Shown: positions 35,049 through 44,839, numbered from the stretch's first letter. The stretch is DNA of 64,000 nucleotides from Lachnospiraceae bacterium (GCA_017427685.1 JAFRSH010000023.1:1-64000), one strand, 5' to 3'. Numbers and translations: made by a program. Notes: generated from the sequence alone by a model not told the origin.

Positions 35049-36566
35049 TCATTTGGTATATGTCTCCGCGAGTCCTTTTCTGTCGATCTTACCGCCGGGG
35101 GTAAAGGGCATCCTGACGACTTTCACGATGCGACCCGGGAGCATGTAGCGCGGGAGCGTCTCCTTGAGATGATCGCCGACCGCCGACTCTTCAGCCTCGC
35201 CTTTATAGACCATGATTATCTTGTCCGCATTGCTGTCATAAACACATGCAACGATCTCAACACCGCTTATGCCGCCCGCGACGCTCTCTATCTCTCCGAG
35301 CTCGATGCGGTGGCCCATATGCTTTATCTGGTAGTCCTTACGTGAAACGAACACGAGCTCTCCCCGCTCATTCCTGCGTGCGAGGTCGCCTGTTTTGTAA
35401 AGGATTTCGGGATATGCGTTATTTAAGGGATTCTGCACGAACGACTCTCCGGTTTTCTCGGGGTTGTTGAAGTACCCAAGTGTCACGCATGTTCCCCTCA
35501 CATAGATCTCGCCTGTCTCACCGTCTGCGACCTCCCTGCCGTCATCCGAGAGCAGCAGGATCTCGCTGTTCGGGAATGGACGACCTATCGGGATTGCCTC
35601 ACCATCCTCAAATTCCCTGTCGACGCGGTAGAAGCAGCACATGCCTGTGCCTTCAGTGGGTCCGTAGAGGTTAATATATTTCGTGCCTTCGGGTGTCGCT
35701 TCCTTCCACGCGCGAAGCTCCTTAGGCGGGAAGACCTCGCTTCCGAAAGCAACCGTACGCAGGTACTGAGGCCTGACTGTTTTAAACGTCCCAAGCGCCG
35801 AAACCATGCGGAGTGCAGAGCCGACCCAGCATATCGTGTTGATTTTATGCTCATTGAGGAACTCCACGAGCTTCACGGTAAACATGAAGTACTCGCGCGG
35901 CACTATCCACGCCGATGCGCCGAACTTGAGGGTCGGGTAGATCTCCTTGAGACATGCGTCAAAGTAGAAAGGCGACTGGTTTCCGAACACCGTGCTCTCA
36001 TCGACCTCAAGGATCTCCGACAGATGCTCGATGTAATCGATCACGCTTCTGTGGCATGCGACCACACCCTTCGGTGTACCTGTCGACCCCGAAGTGAAGA
36101 CTATGTACGCGGGATCCGTATCGATCTGCGCATCAAAGATGCGTGCGAGTGCGGCGTCGTCAACAGGGCAACTCTCATCGATCAGGTCCTCGTACACGAG
36201 CACACGGCCCTTAAAGTCCAGCTCCTCCGCTTTCTTCAGATTGTCGCGTCCGCAGATCATAACGCGCAGGGCGGCGGTCTCGATCACGGCCTTGACGCGG
36301 CCTGCGGGGGCAGTGCTGTCAAGAGGAACGTAGAAACAACCTCCGGCAAGCACTCCGAGGAATGCGGCGATCATGGCGGGGCGGCGGTCCATATATATCG
36401 CGACGGGTTCGCGATAGAAAGACGCGCGCGCGAGCTCTGTGCCGATCCTGCGGCTGATATCGTACAAATCTGCAAACGTAAGGCTCTCGTTTTCATCCGA
36501 GAAAGCGGTTTTGTCGCGCTTCAGGTCTATATCATCATATAAATATTCAAGAAGATTCTTTATCAT
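35049..36566 (-). CDS. DltA-like amino-acid adenylating ligase
   Basis: 505 residues from the ATG at 36566 (AGAGG six bases upstream). ANL-family motifs: FTSGSTGTPKGVV, NLYGPTEGTG, YKTGDLARR, and the C-terminal catalytic Lys in PGGKIDRKG. SPFYFDACLKEIYP matches the DltA segment with the Asp that holds the substrate amino group. Where DltA has FCGE, this protein has FGSE; the DltA Cys is part of the D-Ala pocket. So an amino acid is the likely substrate but not necessarily D-Ala. It follows an Asp/Glu-family racemase by 20 bp. Confidence 0.85.
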   Translation of the reverse strand: MIKNLLEYLYDDIDLKRDKTAFSDENESLTFADLYDISRRIGTELARASFYREPVAIYMDRRPAMIAAFLGVLAGGCFYVPLDSTAPAGRVKAVIETAALRVMICGRDNLKKAEELDFKGRVLVYEDLIDESCPVDDAALARIFDAQIDTDPAYIVFTSGSTGTPKGVVACHRSVIDYIEHLSEILEVDESTVFGNQSPFYFDACLKEIYPTLKFGASAWIVPREYFMFTVKLVEFLNEHKINTICWVGSALRMVSALGTFKTVRPQYLRTVAFGSEVFPPKELRAWKEATPEGTKYINLYGPTEGTGMCCFYRVDREFEDGEAIPIGRPFPNSEILLLSDDGREVADGETGEIYVRGTCVTLGYFNNPEKTGESFVQNPLNNAYPEILYKTGDLARRNERGELVFVSRKDYQIKHMGHRIELGEIESVAGGISGVEIVACVYDSNADKIIMVYKGEAEESAVGDHLKETLPRYMLPGRIVKVVRMPFTPGGKIDRKGLAETYTK

Positions 36567-36586
36567 TGTTTTCCTCTTACGGTGTC

Positions 36587-37342
36587 TCAAGTCTTTTCCG
36601 CTTCGCGTATACCGACTTTGGCAAGGACTTCTATACTATCAATAAAAATGAGTTCAGATAAGCGTTCCCATATTCCCGCAGTTTTCATCGCAATAGGGAT
36701 TTCTGTGCAGCCGAGTACGAGCGCTTGTGCGTTCATATTTTTACAAACACAGCAGAACTTTTCTGCGAGATCCGGATCAACTTCGCGCCCTGCTTTTACC
36801 GCATCATAGATAAGAGCGTTCACTACCTTCTGGCCTTCGGGGTCGGGGTAGACGCACTCGATCCCCATGGGAGTGAGGTACTTATCGAAGACTCTGCCTT
36901 CCACAGCGCCGCGTGTAGCAAGCACTCCGACACGGGTCATTCCTTTTTCAAGCACTGTCTTCCCTGTCTCTTCTATGAGGTTTATGAGTTTTACCTTATG
37001 AACAGTTTCCCCGGCACTCTTCCCAGCGTCTCCCGTTCCGACTGTTTCCTCGCGCAGAGCGTTCTCTATCTCTTCGAAGTAGTAGTGCGAAGTATTGCAT
37101 GCCAGGAGCAGTACCTCTGCCCCCTGCGTTATAAGTCCCTTCGCCGTCTTTACGATCTCGGGCACGGGGCTCTCGCCACCGTCGAGGATAGCGCGTGTCC
37201 GATCGGGGATGCCCGGATTGCAGTCTATAAGCGTTCTGATGTGCCCTGCGTCGCTGTCGCTCTTCGTCATTTCAACGATCTGCTCAAATAAACGCGCGGT
37301 TGCAAGCGGCCCCATGCCGCCAATAATTCCTAGTTTCTTCAT
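36587..37342 (-). CDS. Aspartate/glutamate-family racemase
   Basis: 251 residues from the ATG at 37342 (AGAGG four bases upstream). Rossmann-like two-domain racemase: GIIGGMGPLATARLFEQIVE, LLACNTSHYY with the first catalytic Cys, and ALVLGCTEIP with the second. Both cysteines are intact, so cofactor-independent racemisation is expected. The GMGP motif suits aspartate-racemase-like members rather than cell-wall MurI. Being first in the acylation operon, it may supply the D-amino acid that the next enzyme activates. Confidence 0.85.
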   Translation of the reverse strand: MKKLGIIGGMGPLATARLFEQIVEMTKSDSDAGHIRTLIDCNPGIPDRTRAILDGGESPVPEIVKTAKGLITQGAEVLLLACNTSHYYFEEIENALREETVGTGDAGKSAGETVHKVKLINLIEETGKTVLEKGMTRVGVLATRGAVEGRVFDKYLTPMGIECVYPDPEGQKVVNALIYDAVKAGREVDPDLAEKFCCVCKNMNAQALVLGCTEIPIAMKTAGIWERLSELIFIDSIEVLAKVGIREAEKT

Positions 37343-37351
37343 GTTTCCTCT

Positions 37352-37379
37352 AAAAAATTGGGTCAGCAAAGCTGACCCA
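37352..37379 (-). terminator. Terminator between glmM and the acylation operon
   Basis: TGGGTCAGC/GCTGACCCA perfect stem with 3-base loop, then on the minus strand TTTTTT. The racemase ribosome binding site starts directly after the T-run. Confidence 0.85.
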
Positions 37380-37391
37380 CATTTTTAACAG

Positions 37392-38789
37392 TTACGCTTC
37401 GTAGCCTTTCTGCTTGATCACCTTGATGATCGATTCAACTTCTCTTGCGCAGATCTCTTCGGTTCCGGCTTCTGCCATGACACGAACGAGCGGCTCGGTT
37501 CCGGATTCACGGACGAGCACACGTCCGTCACCGCCGAGGCGTTCTTCCGCAGCCGCGATAGCGGCTTTGACATCCGCATCGCCCATGGCGAGCTTCTTGT
37601 CCGTAACTCTCACGTTCTTAAGAACCTGAGGGTAGATCTTCATGCCCGATGCGATCTCGGACACCTTCTTACCGCGCGCAAGGATAACGGAGATTATCTT
37701 GATGCTTGTGAGGATTCCGTCACCCGTTACGGCATGTCTCGAGAAGATGATGTGACCGGAATTCTCGCCACCGATCGCAAAGCCGTTCTTCTGCATATTC
37801 TCACTGACGTACTTATCGCCGACCGAGGTCTTCTCGTAGCCGATCTCAAGCTCGTCGAGAGCCTTGTAAAGTCCGATATTGGACATAACCGTTGTAACAA
37901 CCTTATTGCCCGAAAGCTCGCCGCGCTCTTTCATCAGCGCGCCGCACATGTACATGATCTCGTCGCCCGTAACCTCGCGGCCCAGCTCGTCGATGCAAAG
38001 GCACCTGTCAGCGTCGCCGTCATAAGCGAATCCGACATCGAGTCTCTTCTCCTTAACGAGATCCTTGAGCTTCTCGAGATGTGTGGAACCGCACGCAGTG
38101 TTGATGTTGGTTCCGTCGGGGGTGTCGCTGATAACGGTTATATTGGCGCCCAGCGTTTCAAAAACACTCTTCGCTACAGCAGTTGCCGATCCGTTCGCAA
38201 GGTCGAGACCGATCTTAAGGCCCGCAAGATCTGCCTGCTTACCCGAGCTGCTCATGCCGAGTGCCGTAGCACCGAAGGACTCAAGGGCAACAGCCACAAG
38301 GTACTCGATGTAGCGCTGTCTGCCTCTGGAGTAGTCAACCGTCCTGCCGATCTTATCATCAACCGCGAGAGGAAGCTCTCCTCTTTCACCGTCGATATAC
38401 TTCTCAACAAGCTCCTCGATCTCGGCATCCATCTTGTAGCCTTCGCCGTTGATGAGCTTGATACCGTTGTCGTTGTAGGGGTTGTGGCTTGCGGAGATCA
38501 TAACGCCGCAATCGAACGACTCGCTTCTTACAACGTACGAAACGCAAGGTGTGGTCGTGACGTGCATGAGGTACGCGTCAGCACCGCTGGCCGTGAGGCC
38601 CGCAACGATGGCGTACTCGAACATGTAGCTCGAACGTCTCGTATCCTTGCCGATGACAACCTTAGCTTTCTTCCCCTCTCTGGCACCGAAGTACCAGCCG
38701 ATGTAGCGGCCTATCTGGAAGGCATGCTCAACGCGAAGATTCTCGTTTGCATGACCTCTGAAGCCGTCTGTGCCAAAATATTTGCCCAT
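37392..38789 (-). CDS. glmM: Phosphoglucosamine mutase
   Basis: 465 residues. MGKYFGTDGFRG at the N-terminus, the phosphoserine loop MISASHNPYNDNGIKL, the metal loop FAYDGDADRC and the sugar loop GGENSGHI are all intact, with RESGTEPLVR as the phosphate-binding C-terminal motif. Converts glucosamine-6-phosphate to glucosamine-1-phosphate for peptidoglycan precursors. GGAGG lies just before the ATG. A strongly structured RNA element ends about 37 bases upstream of the start codon. Confidence 0.95.
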   Translation of the reverse strand: MGKYFGTDGFRGHANENLRVEHAFQIGRYIGWYFGAREGKKAKVVIGKDTRRSSYMFEYAIVAGLTASGADAYLMHVTTTPCVSYVVRSESFDCGVMISASHNPYNDNGIKLINGEGYKMDAEIEELVEKYIDGERGELPLAVDDKIGRTVDYSRGRQRYIEYLVAVALESFGATALGMSSSGKQADLAGLKIGLDLANGSATAVAKSVFETLGANITVISDTPDGTNINTACGSTHLEKLKDLVKEKRLDVGFAYDGDADRCLCIDELGREVTGDEIMYMCGALMKERGELSGNKVVTTVMSNIGLYKALDELEIGYEKTSVGDKYVSENMQKNGFAIGGENSGHIIFSRHAVTGDGILTSIKIISVILARGKKVSEIASGMKIYPQVLKNVRVTDKKLAMGDADVKAAIAAAEERLGGDGRVLVRESGTEPLVRVMAEAGTEEICAREVESIIKVIKQKGYEA

Positions 38790-38825
38790 TAAATTTCCTC
38801 CCTATATTATAAGCAGCTCATCCAT

Positions 38826-39030
38826 CACAGTTTACACTGAGACCGCGGACTCCGTCGCCGACGGTTCTATCGAAGCTGCTCAAATTACCTTCATGGCTTT
38901 CGAACCGCGCTATATTCACCATCCATGGTTCATATATCGCTCTCTCGGCATCCATGCCTCGAGCCCGATGATGTATAGCAGCTTCGTGAACCGACACGGC
39001 TCCTCCGAATGCGGCTCAGTATAAACTGTG
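38826..39030 (-). ncRNA. Structured RNA element upstream of glmM (unassigned)
   Basis: About 205 nt on the minus strand. A closing stem of 16 pairs (39015-39030 with 38826-38841) is complete if G-U pairs are allowed; the odd pair is U-G on the minus strand but A-C on the plus, so the minus strand is the transcript. Inside, 38977-38992 pairs with 38863-38880 through the 10-bp AGCAGCTTCG/CGAAGCTGCT plus a GGTTC/GAACC end. Local hairpins include GGCATGGATGCC, ACCATGGATGGT and CCGTC/GACGG. No protein frame is convincing. Its position before the glmM ribosome binding site allows either a leader (riboswitch-like) or a processed independent RNA. Family not identified. Confidence 0.65.
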
Positions 39031-39114
39031 TTGCACGAGCTGCTATTTAGATTAATGAAATACTTAGTCTCCGCGCCTCTCAGAAAATGGTTCGTGCAGG
39101 AGACATCATTTGTA

Positions 39115-41559
39115 TTATTTGGTCACACTCGTAAGGTGCCAGATATCGGCTACATACTCTTCGATAGTGCGGTCAGACGAGAACTTTCCGCAATGTGCGG
39201 TGTTAAGGATTGCGGACTTAGCCCAGCGCTCTTCGTCGTTGTACATCTCCTCGATGCGCTTCTGAGCCGCTGCGTAGGAGCGGAAGTCTTTAAGGATGAA
39301 GTACTGGTCAGCGCGCTCGTGTCCGTTGCTGTCAAGGAGCGAGTTGTAGATCTCCCTGAACTGCTCGGTGTTCTGAGGGCTGTAGAAGCCGTTGATCATC
39401 TGAGTCATGACATTGCGGATCTCTGTGTCCGTGTTGTAGATCTCGCGAGGATTGTAACCGCCGTTGTTCTCGTAGTTTATGACCTCCTGAGCGGAGAGTC
39501 CGAAGATCACTGCGTTCTCTGCGCCGACCTCCTCAACGATCTCAACGTTTGCACCGTCCATCGTTCCGATGGTGATAGCGCCGTTGAGCATGAACTTCAT
39601 GTTGCCGGTACCCGAAGCCTCTTTGGAAGCCGTCGAGATCTGCTCGGAAACATCCGATGCGGCGAAGATCATCTCGGCATTCGAAACGCGGTAGTTCTCG
39701 ATAAAGACTACCTTGAGCTTGCCGCCAATGGTCGGATCGTTGTTGACGACATCAGCGACACTGTTGATGAGCTTGATGATCGCCTTCGCGCGTCTGTAGC
39801 CGGCCGATGCCTTCGCACCAAAGATGAATGTTCTGGGCGTGAAAGCCATGTCGGGATGGCTCTTGAGCTCATTATAGAGGTACATGACGTGCATGATATT
39901 GAGGAGCTGACGCTTATATTCATGAAGTCGCTTAACCTGAACATCGAAGATCGAGTGAGGATCAACGACTACATCATTATGCTCCTTAATATATGCAGCA
40001 AGACGCTCCTTGTTGCGGAACTTGATGTTCATGAACTCATGCTGAGCCTTCTTGTCATCGGCATACATAGCGAGCTTCTCAATCTTGGAGAGGTCGGTGA
40101 TCCAGTCGGGACCAACCTTCTCTGTAACCCACTCTGCGAGGAGGGGATTGCCGTGAAGAAGGAAACGACGCTGTGTGATACCGTTCGTCTTGTTGTTGAA
40201 CTTGCCCGGGAAGTATGTTGCGAACTCCTTAAGACTCTCAGTCTTGAGGATCTCGGTGTGAAGACGTGCAACACCGTTGACCGAGAAACCGCCGACGATC
40301 GCAAGGTTAGCCATTCTGACCTGACCGTCGTAAACGATTGCCATCTTCTCGATCATCTTGTAATCGCCCGGGTACTTAGCCTGGATGTCGTTGATGAATC
40401 TGTGGTTGATCTCCTCGACGATCTGGTAGATACGGGGAAGGAGACGCGAGAAGAGCTCAAGCGGCCACTTCTCGAGAGCTTCGGACATGATGGTGTGGTT
40501 GGTGTACGCACACGCATGTGTCGTGATCTCCCATGCATCGTCCCATGAAAGGAAGTAATCGTCCATGAGGACCCTCATGAGCTCGGCAACCGTTACCGAG
40601 GGATGAGTATCGTTCATCTGGAATACAACGTGGTCGGGGAGCTTCCTGATGTCGTCATGAGTAGCCATGTACTGCGAAACAGCAAGCTGTACGCTCGCCG
40701 AAACGAAGAAGTACTGCTGCTTGAGACGAAGCTCCTTGCCTGCGTAGTGGTTATCGTTGGGATAAAGGACCTCACAGATGGTCTTTGCAAGGTTCTCCTG
40801 CTCGACTGCCTTGTGGTAGTCGCCCTTATCAAAGGAATCAAGCTGGAAGTCGTTCACAGCGCTCGCATCCCAGATACGGAGCGTGTTAACGAAGTGGTTG
40901 TCGTAACCTACAACGGGCAGATCGTACGGAACTGCGAGAACAGTGTTGCAGCCCTCCTGCACGAAGCACTCACGACCCTGCTCGTTCTTGACCATGCGCA
41001 CATAGCCGCCGAACTTGACGATCTTGGCGTTCTCGGCATCACGCATCTCGAAGGGGTTGCCGTCCTTAAGCCAGTTATCGGGAACCTCGACCTGGTAGCC
41101 GTTCTCGATCTTCTGCTTGAACATACCGTATTTGTAACGGATACCGCAGCCTATAGCGGGATATCCGAGTGTAGCGAGTGAATCAAGGAAGCAAGCGGCG
41201 AGACGTCCGAGACCGCCGTTACCGAGTGCGGGATCGGGCTCTTCGTCCTCGATCGCGTTGAGATCGAAACCGAGCTCGTCAAGAACCTCGCTGACAACCT
41301 TGTCAGCCTTCATGTTAATGAGGATATTTCCGAGCGCCCTGCCCATAAGGAACTCCATGGACATGTAGTAAACGGTCTTGGCATCCTTCTTCTCTACAAG
41401 CTTATGTGACGCAACCCAGTCATCCACGATGTGCTCCTTGATGGCGTAGCACACGCTCTGGAAGATCTGCTGACGTGAAGCGTCCTTGACTTCCTTCCTG
41501 TAAAGGGTCATGAGGTAGTTTTCAACACTCTCGCGGAATTCTCTTTTTTTGATCTCCAT
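39115..41559 (-). CDS. glgP: Glycogen/maltodextrin phosphorylase
   Basis: 814 residues from the ATG at 41559 (AAAGGA eight bases upstream). GT35 family: ALGNGGLGRLAACFLDSLAT near the start, FLVPDYRVSNAEMIFAASDV-type region (here IENYRVSNAEMIFA), and SGTGNMKFMLNGAITIGTMD with the Lys that binds pyridoxal phosphate. Releases glucose-1-phosphate from alpha-1,4-glucans. The length is standard for bacterial enzymes. Gap to ileS is 40 bp, so probably cotranscribed with it. Confidence 0.95.
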   Translation of the reverse strand: MEIKKREFRESVENYLMTLYRKEVKDASRQQIFQSVCYAIKEHIVDDWVASHKLVEKKDAKTVYYMSMEFLMGRALGNILINMKADKVVSEVLDELGFDLNAIEDEEPDPALGNGGLGRLAACFLDSLATLGYPAIGCGIRYKYGMFKQKIENGYQVEVPDNWLKDGNPFEMRDAENAKIVKFGGYVRMVKNEQGRECFVQEGCNTVLAVPYDLPVVGYDNHFVNTLRIWDASAVNDFQLDSFDKGDYHKAVEQENLAKTICEVLYPNDNHYAGKELRLKQQYFFVSASVQLAVSQYMATHDDIRKLPDHVVFQMNDTHPSVTVAELMRVLMDDYFLSWDDAWEITTHACAYTNHTIMSEALEKWPLELFSRLLPRIYQIVEEINHRFINDIQAKYPGDYKMIEKMAIVYDGQVRMANLAIVGGFSVNGVARLHTEILKTESLKEFATYFPGKFNNKTNGITQRRFLLHGNPLLAEWVTEKVGPDWITDLSKIEKLAMYADDKKAQHEFMNIKFRNKERLAAYIKEHNDVVVDPHSIFDVQVKRLHEYKRQLLNIMHVMYLYNELKSHPDMAFTPRTFIFGAKASAGYRRAKAIIKLINSVADVVNNDPTIGGKLKVVFIENYRVSNAEMIFAASDVSEQISTASKEASGTGNMKFMLNGAITIGTMDGANVEIVEEVGAENAVIFGLSAQEVINYENNGGYNPREIYNTDTEIRNVMTQMINGFYSPQNTEQFREIYNSLLDSNGHERADQYFILKDFRSYAAAQKRIEEMYNDEERWAKSAILNTAHCGKFSSDRTIEEYVADIWHLTSVTK

Positions 41560-41598
41560 ATTAGGTATCCTTTCTTTCACATCCTGTCATGTGATCTG

Positions 41599-44500
41599 TC
41601 AGATCTTCTCAACTCCGAGACTTGCGTCTTCTCCGTTGAGGTTCCAGTCCTTGGTGTAACCGGCTGTGCTTCCGGTGATGATCTCGTCTACGAGGCAGAC
41701 ACTTCCGATCATGTCCTTGTTGGCGGTCGCGATGCGCTCGAGCTCTGCGCTGCCCTTAAGGTAAACCTTGATGCGGTCCATAACCTCGAAGCCTGCTTCC
41801 TTACGCTGGGTTTGTACCTTGCTGATGATCTCGCGCACGAAGCCTTCCTCGATGAGTGCCTCGTCAAGATTGGTATCGAGCACGACGCAGAGTCCGTTGT
41901 CCTCGCATGTCACGAAGCCTTCCTTCTTGACTGTCTCGACTACGAGGTCGTCTGCATCAAGAACTTCGTCTGCACCGTCGAACGCAACGGTCACCTTGCC
42001 GTCCTTCTGAAGCTCTGCATATGCGGCAGCTGCATCGGGAAGGTTGGCAAGCGTCTCTTTAAGTGCATTGATCCTGCTTCCGAAGCGTTTCCCGAGTGTT
42101 TTAAAGTTGGGCTTGAATACGTATCCCGCGAATGAGGATGTATCATCCGTGAAGACGATCTCCTTGACATTGAGCTCGTCCTTGATGATATCCTGATAAA
42201 GTTCCGAAACGTGCTGAGCGCCCTTAACGTACATAACCCTGAGGGGCTGACGCTGCTTAACCGCTGCGTCGTTACGTCCGGCACGACCGAGTACAACTAC
42301 GTCCTGTGCTGTCTCCATATCCTTCTCGAGCTTCTTGTCGATGAAGGACTCGTCTGCCTCGGGATACTTGCAGAGGTGGATACTCTCGGGTGCGCTTGCG
42401 TCCACACCTGCAACGAGGTTGCGGTAGATCTCCTCTGTCATGAAGGGGATCATGGGAGCAGCAGCCTTCGAGATGGTCACAAGTGCTGCGTAAAGAGTCA
42501 TGTACGCAGCGATCTTGTCCTCCTCCATGCCCTTAGCCCAGAAACGCTCACGGCAGCGTCTTACGTACCAGTTACTCATCTCGTCGACGAACTGGAGTAA
42601 GCTCTTGGCTGCCTCGGGGATGCGGTAGTTTGCGAGGTTCTCATCGGTTTCCTTAACAGTGGTGTTGAGGCGAGAAAGCAGCCACTTGTCCATAACCGTT
42701 AAGGTCTCTTTCTTTAATGCATATTTGGTCGGATCGAATCCGTCGATGTTCGCATACAATACGAAGAAGGCGTACGTGTTCCAGAGCGTGCCCATGAACT
42801 TGCGCTGTCCTTCGACAACCGCCTTGTCGTGGAAGCGGTTGGGCAGCCAGGGTGCGCTGTTGATGTAGAAGTACCATCTGATAGCGTCGGCGCCGAAACG
42901 CTCGAGTGCCTCGAAGGGATCGACTGCGTTGCCCTTGCTCTTGCTCATCTTCTGACCGTTCTCGTCCTGAACGTGTCCGAGGACGATGACGTTGCGGTAA
43001 GGTGCCCGGTCGAAGAGGATGGTCGACTCGGCCATGAGTGAGTGGAACCAGCCACGTGTCTGGTCAACGGCCTCGGAAATGAAGTCAGCGGGGAACTGCT
43101 TCTCGAAGAGGTCCTTGTTCTCGAAAGGATAGTGGTGCTGTGCGAAAGGCATCGCGCCGCTGTCGAACCAGCAGTCGATAACCTCGGGTACACGGTGCAT
43201 CTCCTTGCCGCAGTCGGGGCACTTGATGGTGACACCGTCGATATAAGGACGGTGAAGCTCGATGCCGGATGCGTCAGGATTGCCCGACTTCTCAGCGAGC
43301 TCCGCACGGCTGCCGATGCACTCTCTGTGACCGCACTCGCACTCCCAGATGTTGAGAGGAGTACCCCAGTAACGGTTACGAGAGATAGCCCAATCCTGGA
43401 TATTCTCAAGCCAGTTGCCGAATCTGCCCTTGCCGATAGACTCGGGGATCCAGTTGACTGTGTTGTTGTTCTTGATGAGGTTGTCCCTGACAGCTGTCTC
43501 CTTGATGTACCACGAATCACGTGCGTAGTAGATAAGAGGAGTGTCGCAGCGCCAGCAGTGAGGGTACTCGTGCTCGAACTTGGGAGCCGAGAAAAGCTTG
43601 CCCTCTTTGTCGAGGTCTTTGAGTACCTCGGGGTCAGCGGCCTTAACGAAGAGTCCCTTGTAGGGAGTCTCAGCGGTCATTTCGCCTTTGCCGTCCACGA
43701 GCTGAACGAAGGGCAGGTCGTAGGTACGTCCGACACGTGCGTCGTCCTCACCGAAGGCAGGAGCGATATGTACGATTCCGGTACCGTCAGACATTGTGAC
43801 ATAACCGTCGCAGGTCACGAAGAAGCCCTTCTTGTTCTGCTTCTGCGCTACTTCGAAGGAGCAGTTAAAGAGCGGTTCGTATTCTTTGTACTCAAGATCC
43901 TTGCCGACATAGGTCTCGAGGATCTCGTAGGTCTTAGCACCGTCGGCGAGCTCGCTTCCGTCAGCGGGCTTGATTCCCGAGAGGACTGTGTCTGCGAGGT
44001 CCTTGGCGAGGATGTATGTAAAGCCGTCAACAGCCTTGACCTTGATATAAGTATCGTCGGGGTTCACGCAGAGAGCGACGTTTGAAGGAAGTGTCCAGGG
44101 CGTGGTTGTCCAAACGAGGAAGAACACGTCCTCGCCCTTAACCTTGAAGCGTGCGATCGCAGAGCGCTCCTTGACTGTCTTGTAACCCTGCGAAACCTCA
44201 GCCGATGAAAGAGGCGTTCCGCAGCGGGGGCAGTAAGGCACGATCTTAAAGCCCTTGTAGAGAAGGCCCTTGTCCCAGATTTGCTTGAGGGCCCACCATT
44301 CGGACTCGATAAAGTTGTCATGATATGTAACGTAGGGGTCGTCCATGTCTGCCCAGAAGCCGACACTGCCGGAGAAATCCTCCCACATCCCCTTGTACTT
44401 CCAAACGGATTCCTTACACTTTTTGATGAAAGGCTCCATACCGTAGGACTCGATCTGATCTTTACCGTTGATGCCGAGAAGCTTCTCAACCTCGAGCTCG

Positions 44501-44775
44501 ACAGGAAGACCGTGAGTGTCCCATCCGGCCTTACGGGGAACATAGTAGCCCTTCATTGTTTTATAGCGGGGGATCATGTCCTTGATAACACGTGTCAGAA
44601 CATGCCCGATGTGAGGCTTACCGTTAGCGGTGGGCGGTCCGTCGTAGAATGTGTATGTGGGAGCTCCCTCGGTTGCCTTCATACTCTTTTCAAAAATGTC
44701 GCGATCCTTCCAGAAAGAGAGCGTCTCTTTCTCACGTGCGACAAAGTCCATGTTGGTATCTACTTTCTTAAACAT
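41599..44775 (-). CDS. ileS: Isoleucyl-tRNA synthetase (long form)
   Basis: 1,058 residues. Class I motifs: HIGHVLTRVIKDM and KMSKSKGNAVDPF. The editing domain contains WTTTPWTLPSN. The length, the FKKVDTNMDFVAREKE start and the sequence around GWDTHGLPVELEVEKLLGIN fit the second, eukaryote-like IleS type, which is generally less sensitive to mupirocin. AGAGGA lies 7 bases before the ATG. A near-perfect promoter is 40 bp upstream; no T-box fits in the leader. Confidence 0.95.
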   Translation of the reverse strand: MFKKVDTNMDFVAREKETLSFWKDRDIFEKSMKATEGAPTYTFYDGPPTANGKPHIGHVLTRVIKDMIPRYKTMKGYYVPRKAGWDTHGLPVELEVEKLLGINGKDQIESYGMEPFIKKCKESVWKYKGMWEDFSGSVGFWADMDDPYVTYHDNFIESEWWALKQIWDKGLLYKGFKIVPYCPRCGTPLSSAEVSQGYKTVKERSAIARFKVKGEDVFFLVWTTTPWTLPSNVALCVNPDDTYIKVKAVDGFTYILAKDLADTVLSGIKPADGSELADGAKTYEILETYVGKDLEYKEYEPLFNCSFEVAQKQNKKGFFVTCDGYVTMSDGTGIVHIAPAFGEDDARVGRTYDLPFVQLVDGKGEMTAETPYKGLFVKAADPEVLKDLDKEGKLFSAPKFEHEYPHCWRCDTPLIYYARDSWYIKETAVRDNLIKNNNTVNWIPESIGKGRFGNWLENIQDWAISRNRYWGTPLNIWECECGHRECIGSRAELAEKSGNPDASGIELHRPYIDGVTIKCPDCGKEMHRVPEVIDCWFDSGAMPFAQHHYPFENKDLFEKQFPADFISEAVDQTRGWFHSLMAESTILFDRAPYRNVIVLGHVQDENGQKMSKSKGNAVDPFEALERFGADAIRWYFYINSAPWLPNRFHDKAVVEGQRKFMGTLWNTYAFFVLYANIDGFDPTKYALKKETLTVMDKWLLSRLNTTVKETDENLANYRIPEAAKSLLQFVDEMSNWYVRRCRERFWAKGMEEDKIAAYMTLYAALVTISKAAAPMIPFMTEEIYRNLVAGVDASAPESIHLCKYPEADESFIDKKLEKDMETAQDVVVLGRAGRNDAAVKQRQPLRVMYVKGAQHVSELYQDIIKDELNVKEIVFTDDTSSFAGYVFKPNFKTLGKRFGSRINALKETLANLPDAAAAYAELQKDGKVTVAFDGADEVLDADDLVVETVKKEGFVTCEDNGLCVVLDTNLDEALIEEGFVREIISKVQTQRKEAGFEVMDRIKVYLKGSAELERIATANKDMIGSVCLVDEIITGSTAGYTKDWNLNGEDASLGVEKI

Positions 44776-44810
44776 AAGCTTGTCCTCTTAAATCTCTGCA
44801 TTTGAAGTTT

Positions 44811-44839
44811 ATCTTAGAATAAGTTGGGTTTGTTGTCAA
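44811..44839 (-). promoter_or_regulatory. Promoter of ileS
   Basis: Minus strand TTGACA (44834-44839) and TAAGAT (44811-44816) with a 17-base spacer. Confidence 0.75.

Noticed and set aside
38826..39030. glmS ribozyme
   Set aside because: The conserved core and cleavage-site context are not present, and the downstream gene is glmM rather than glmS.
39028..40548. A 506-codon plus-strand open frame
   Set aside because: It lies antisense to glgP, which has full family motifs and normal length. The frame is a by-product of codon bias in the real gene.
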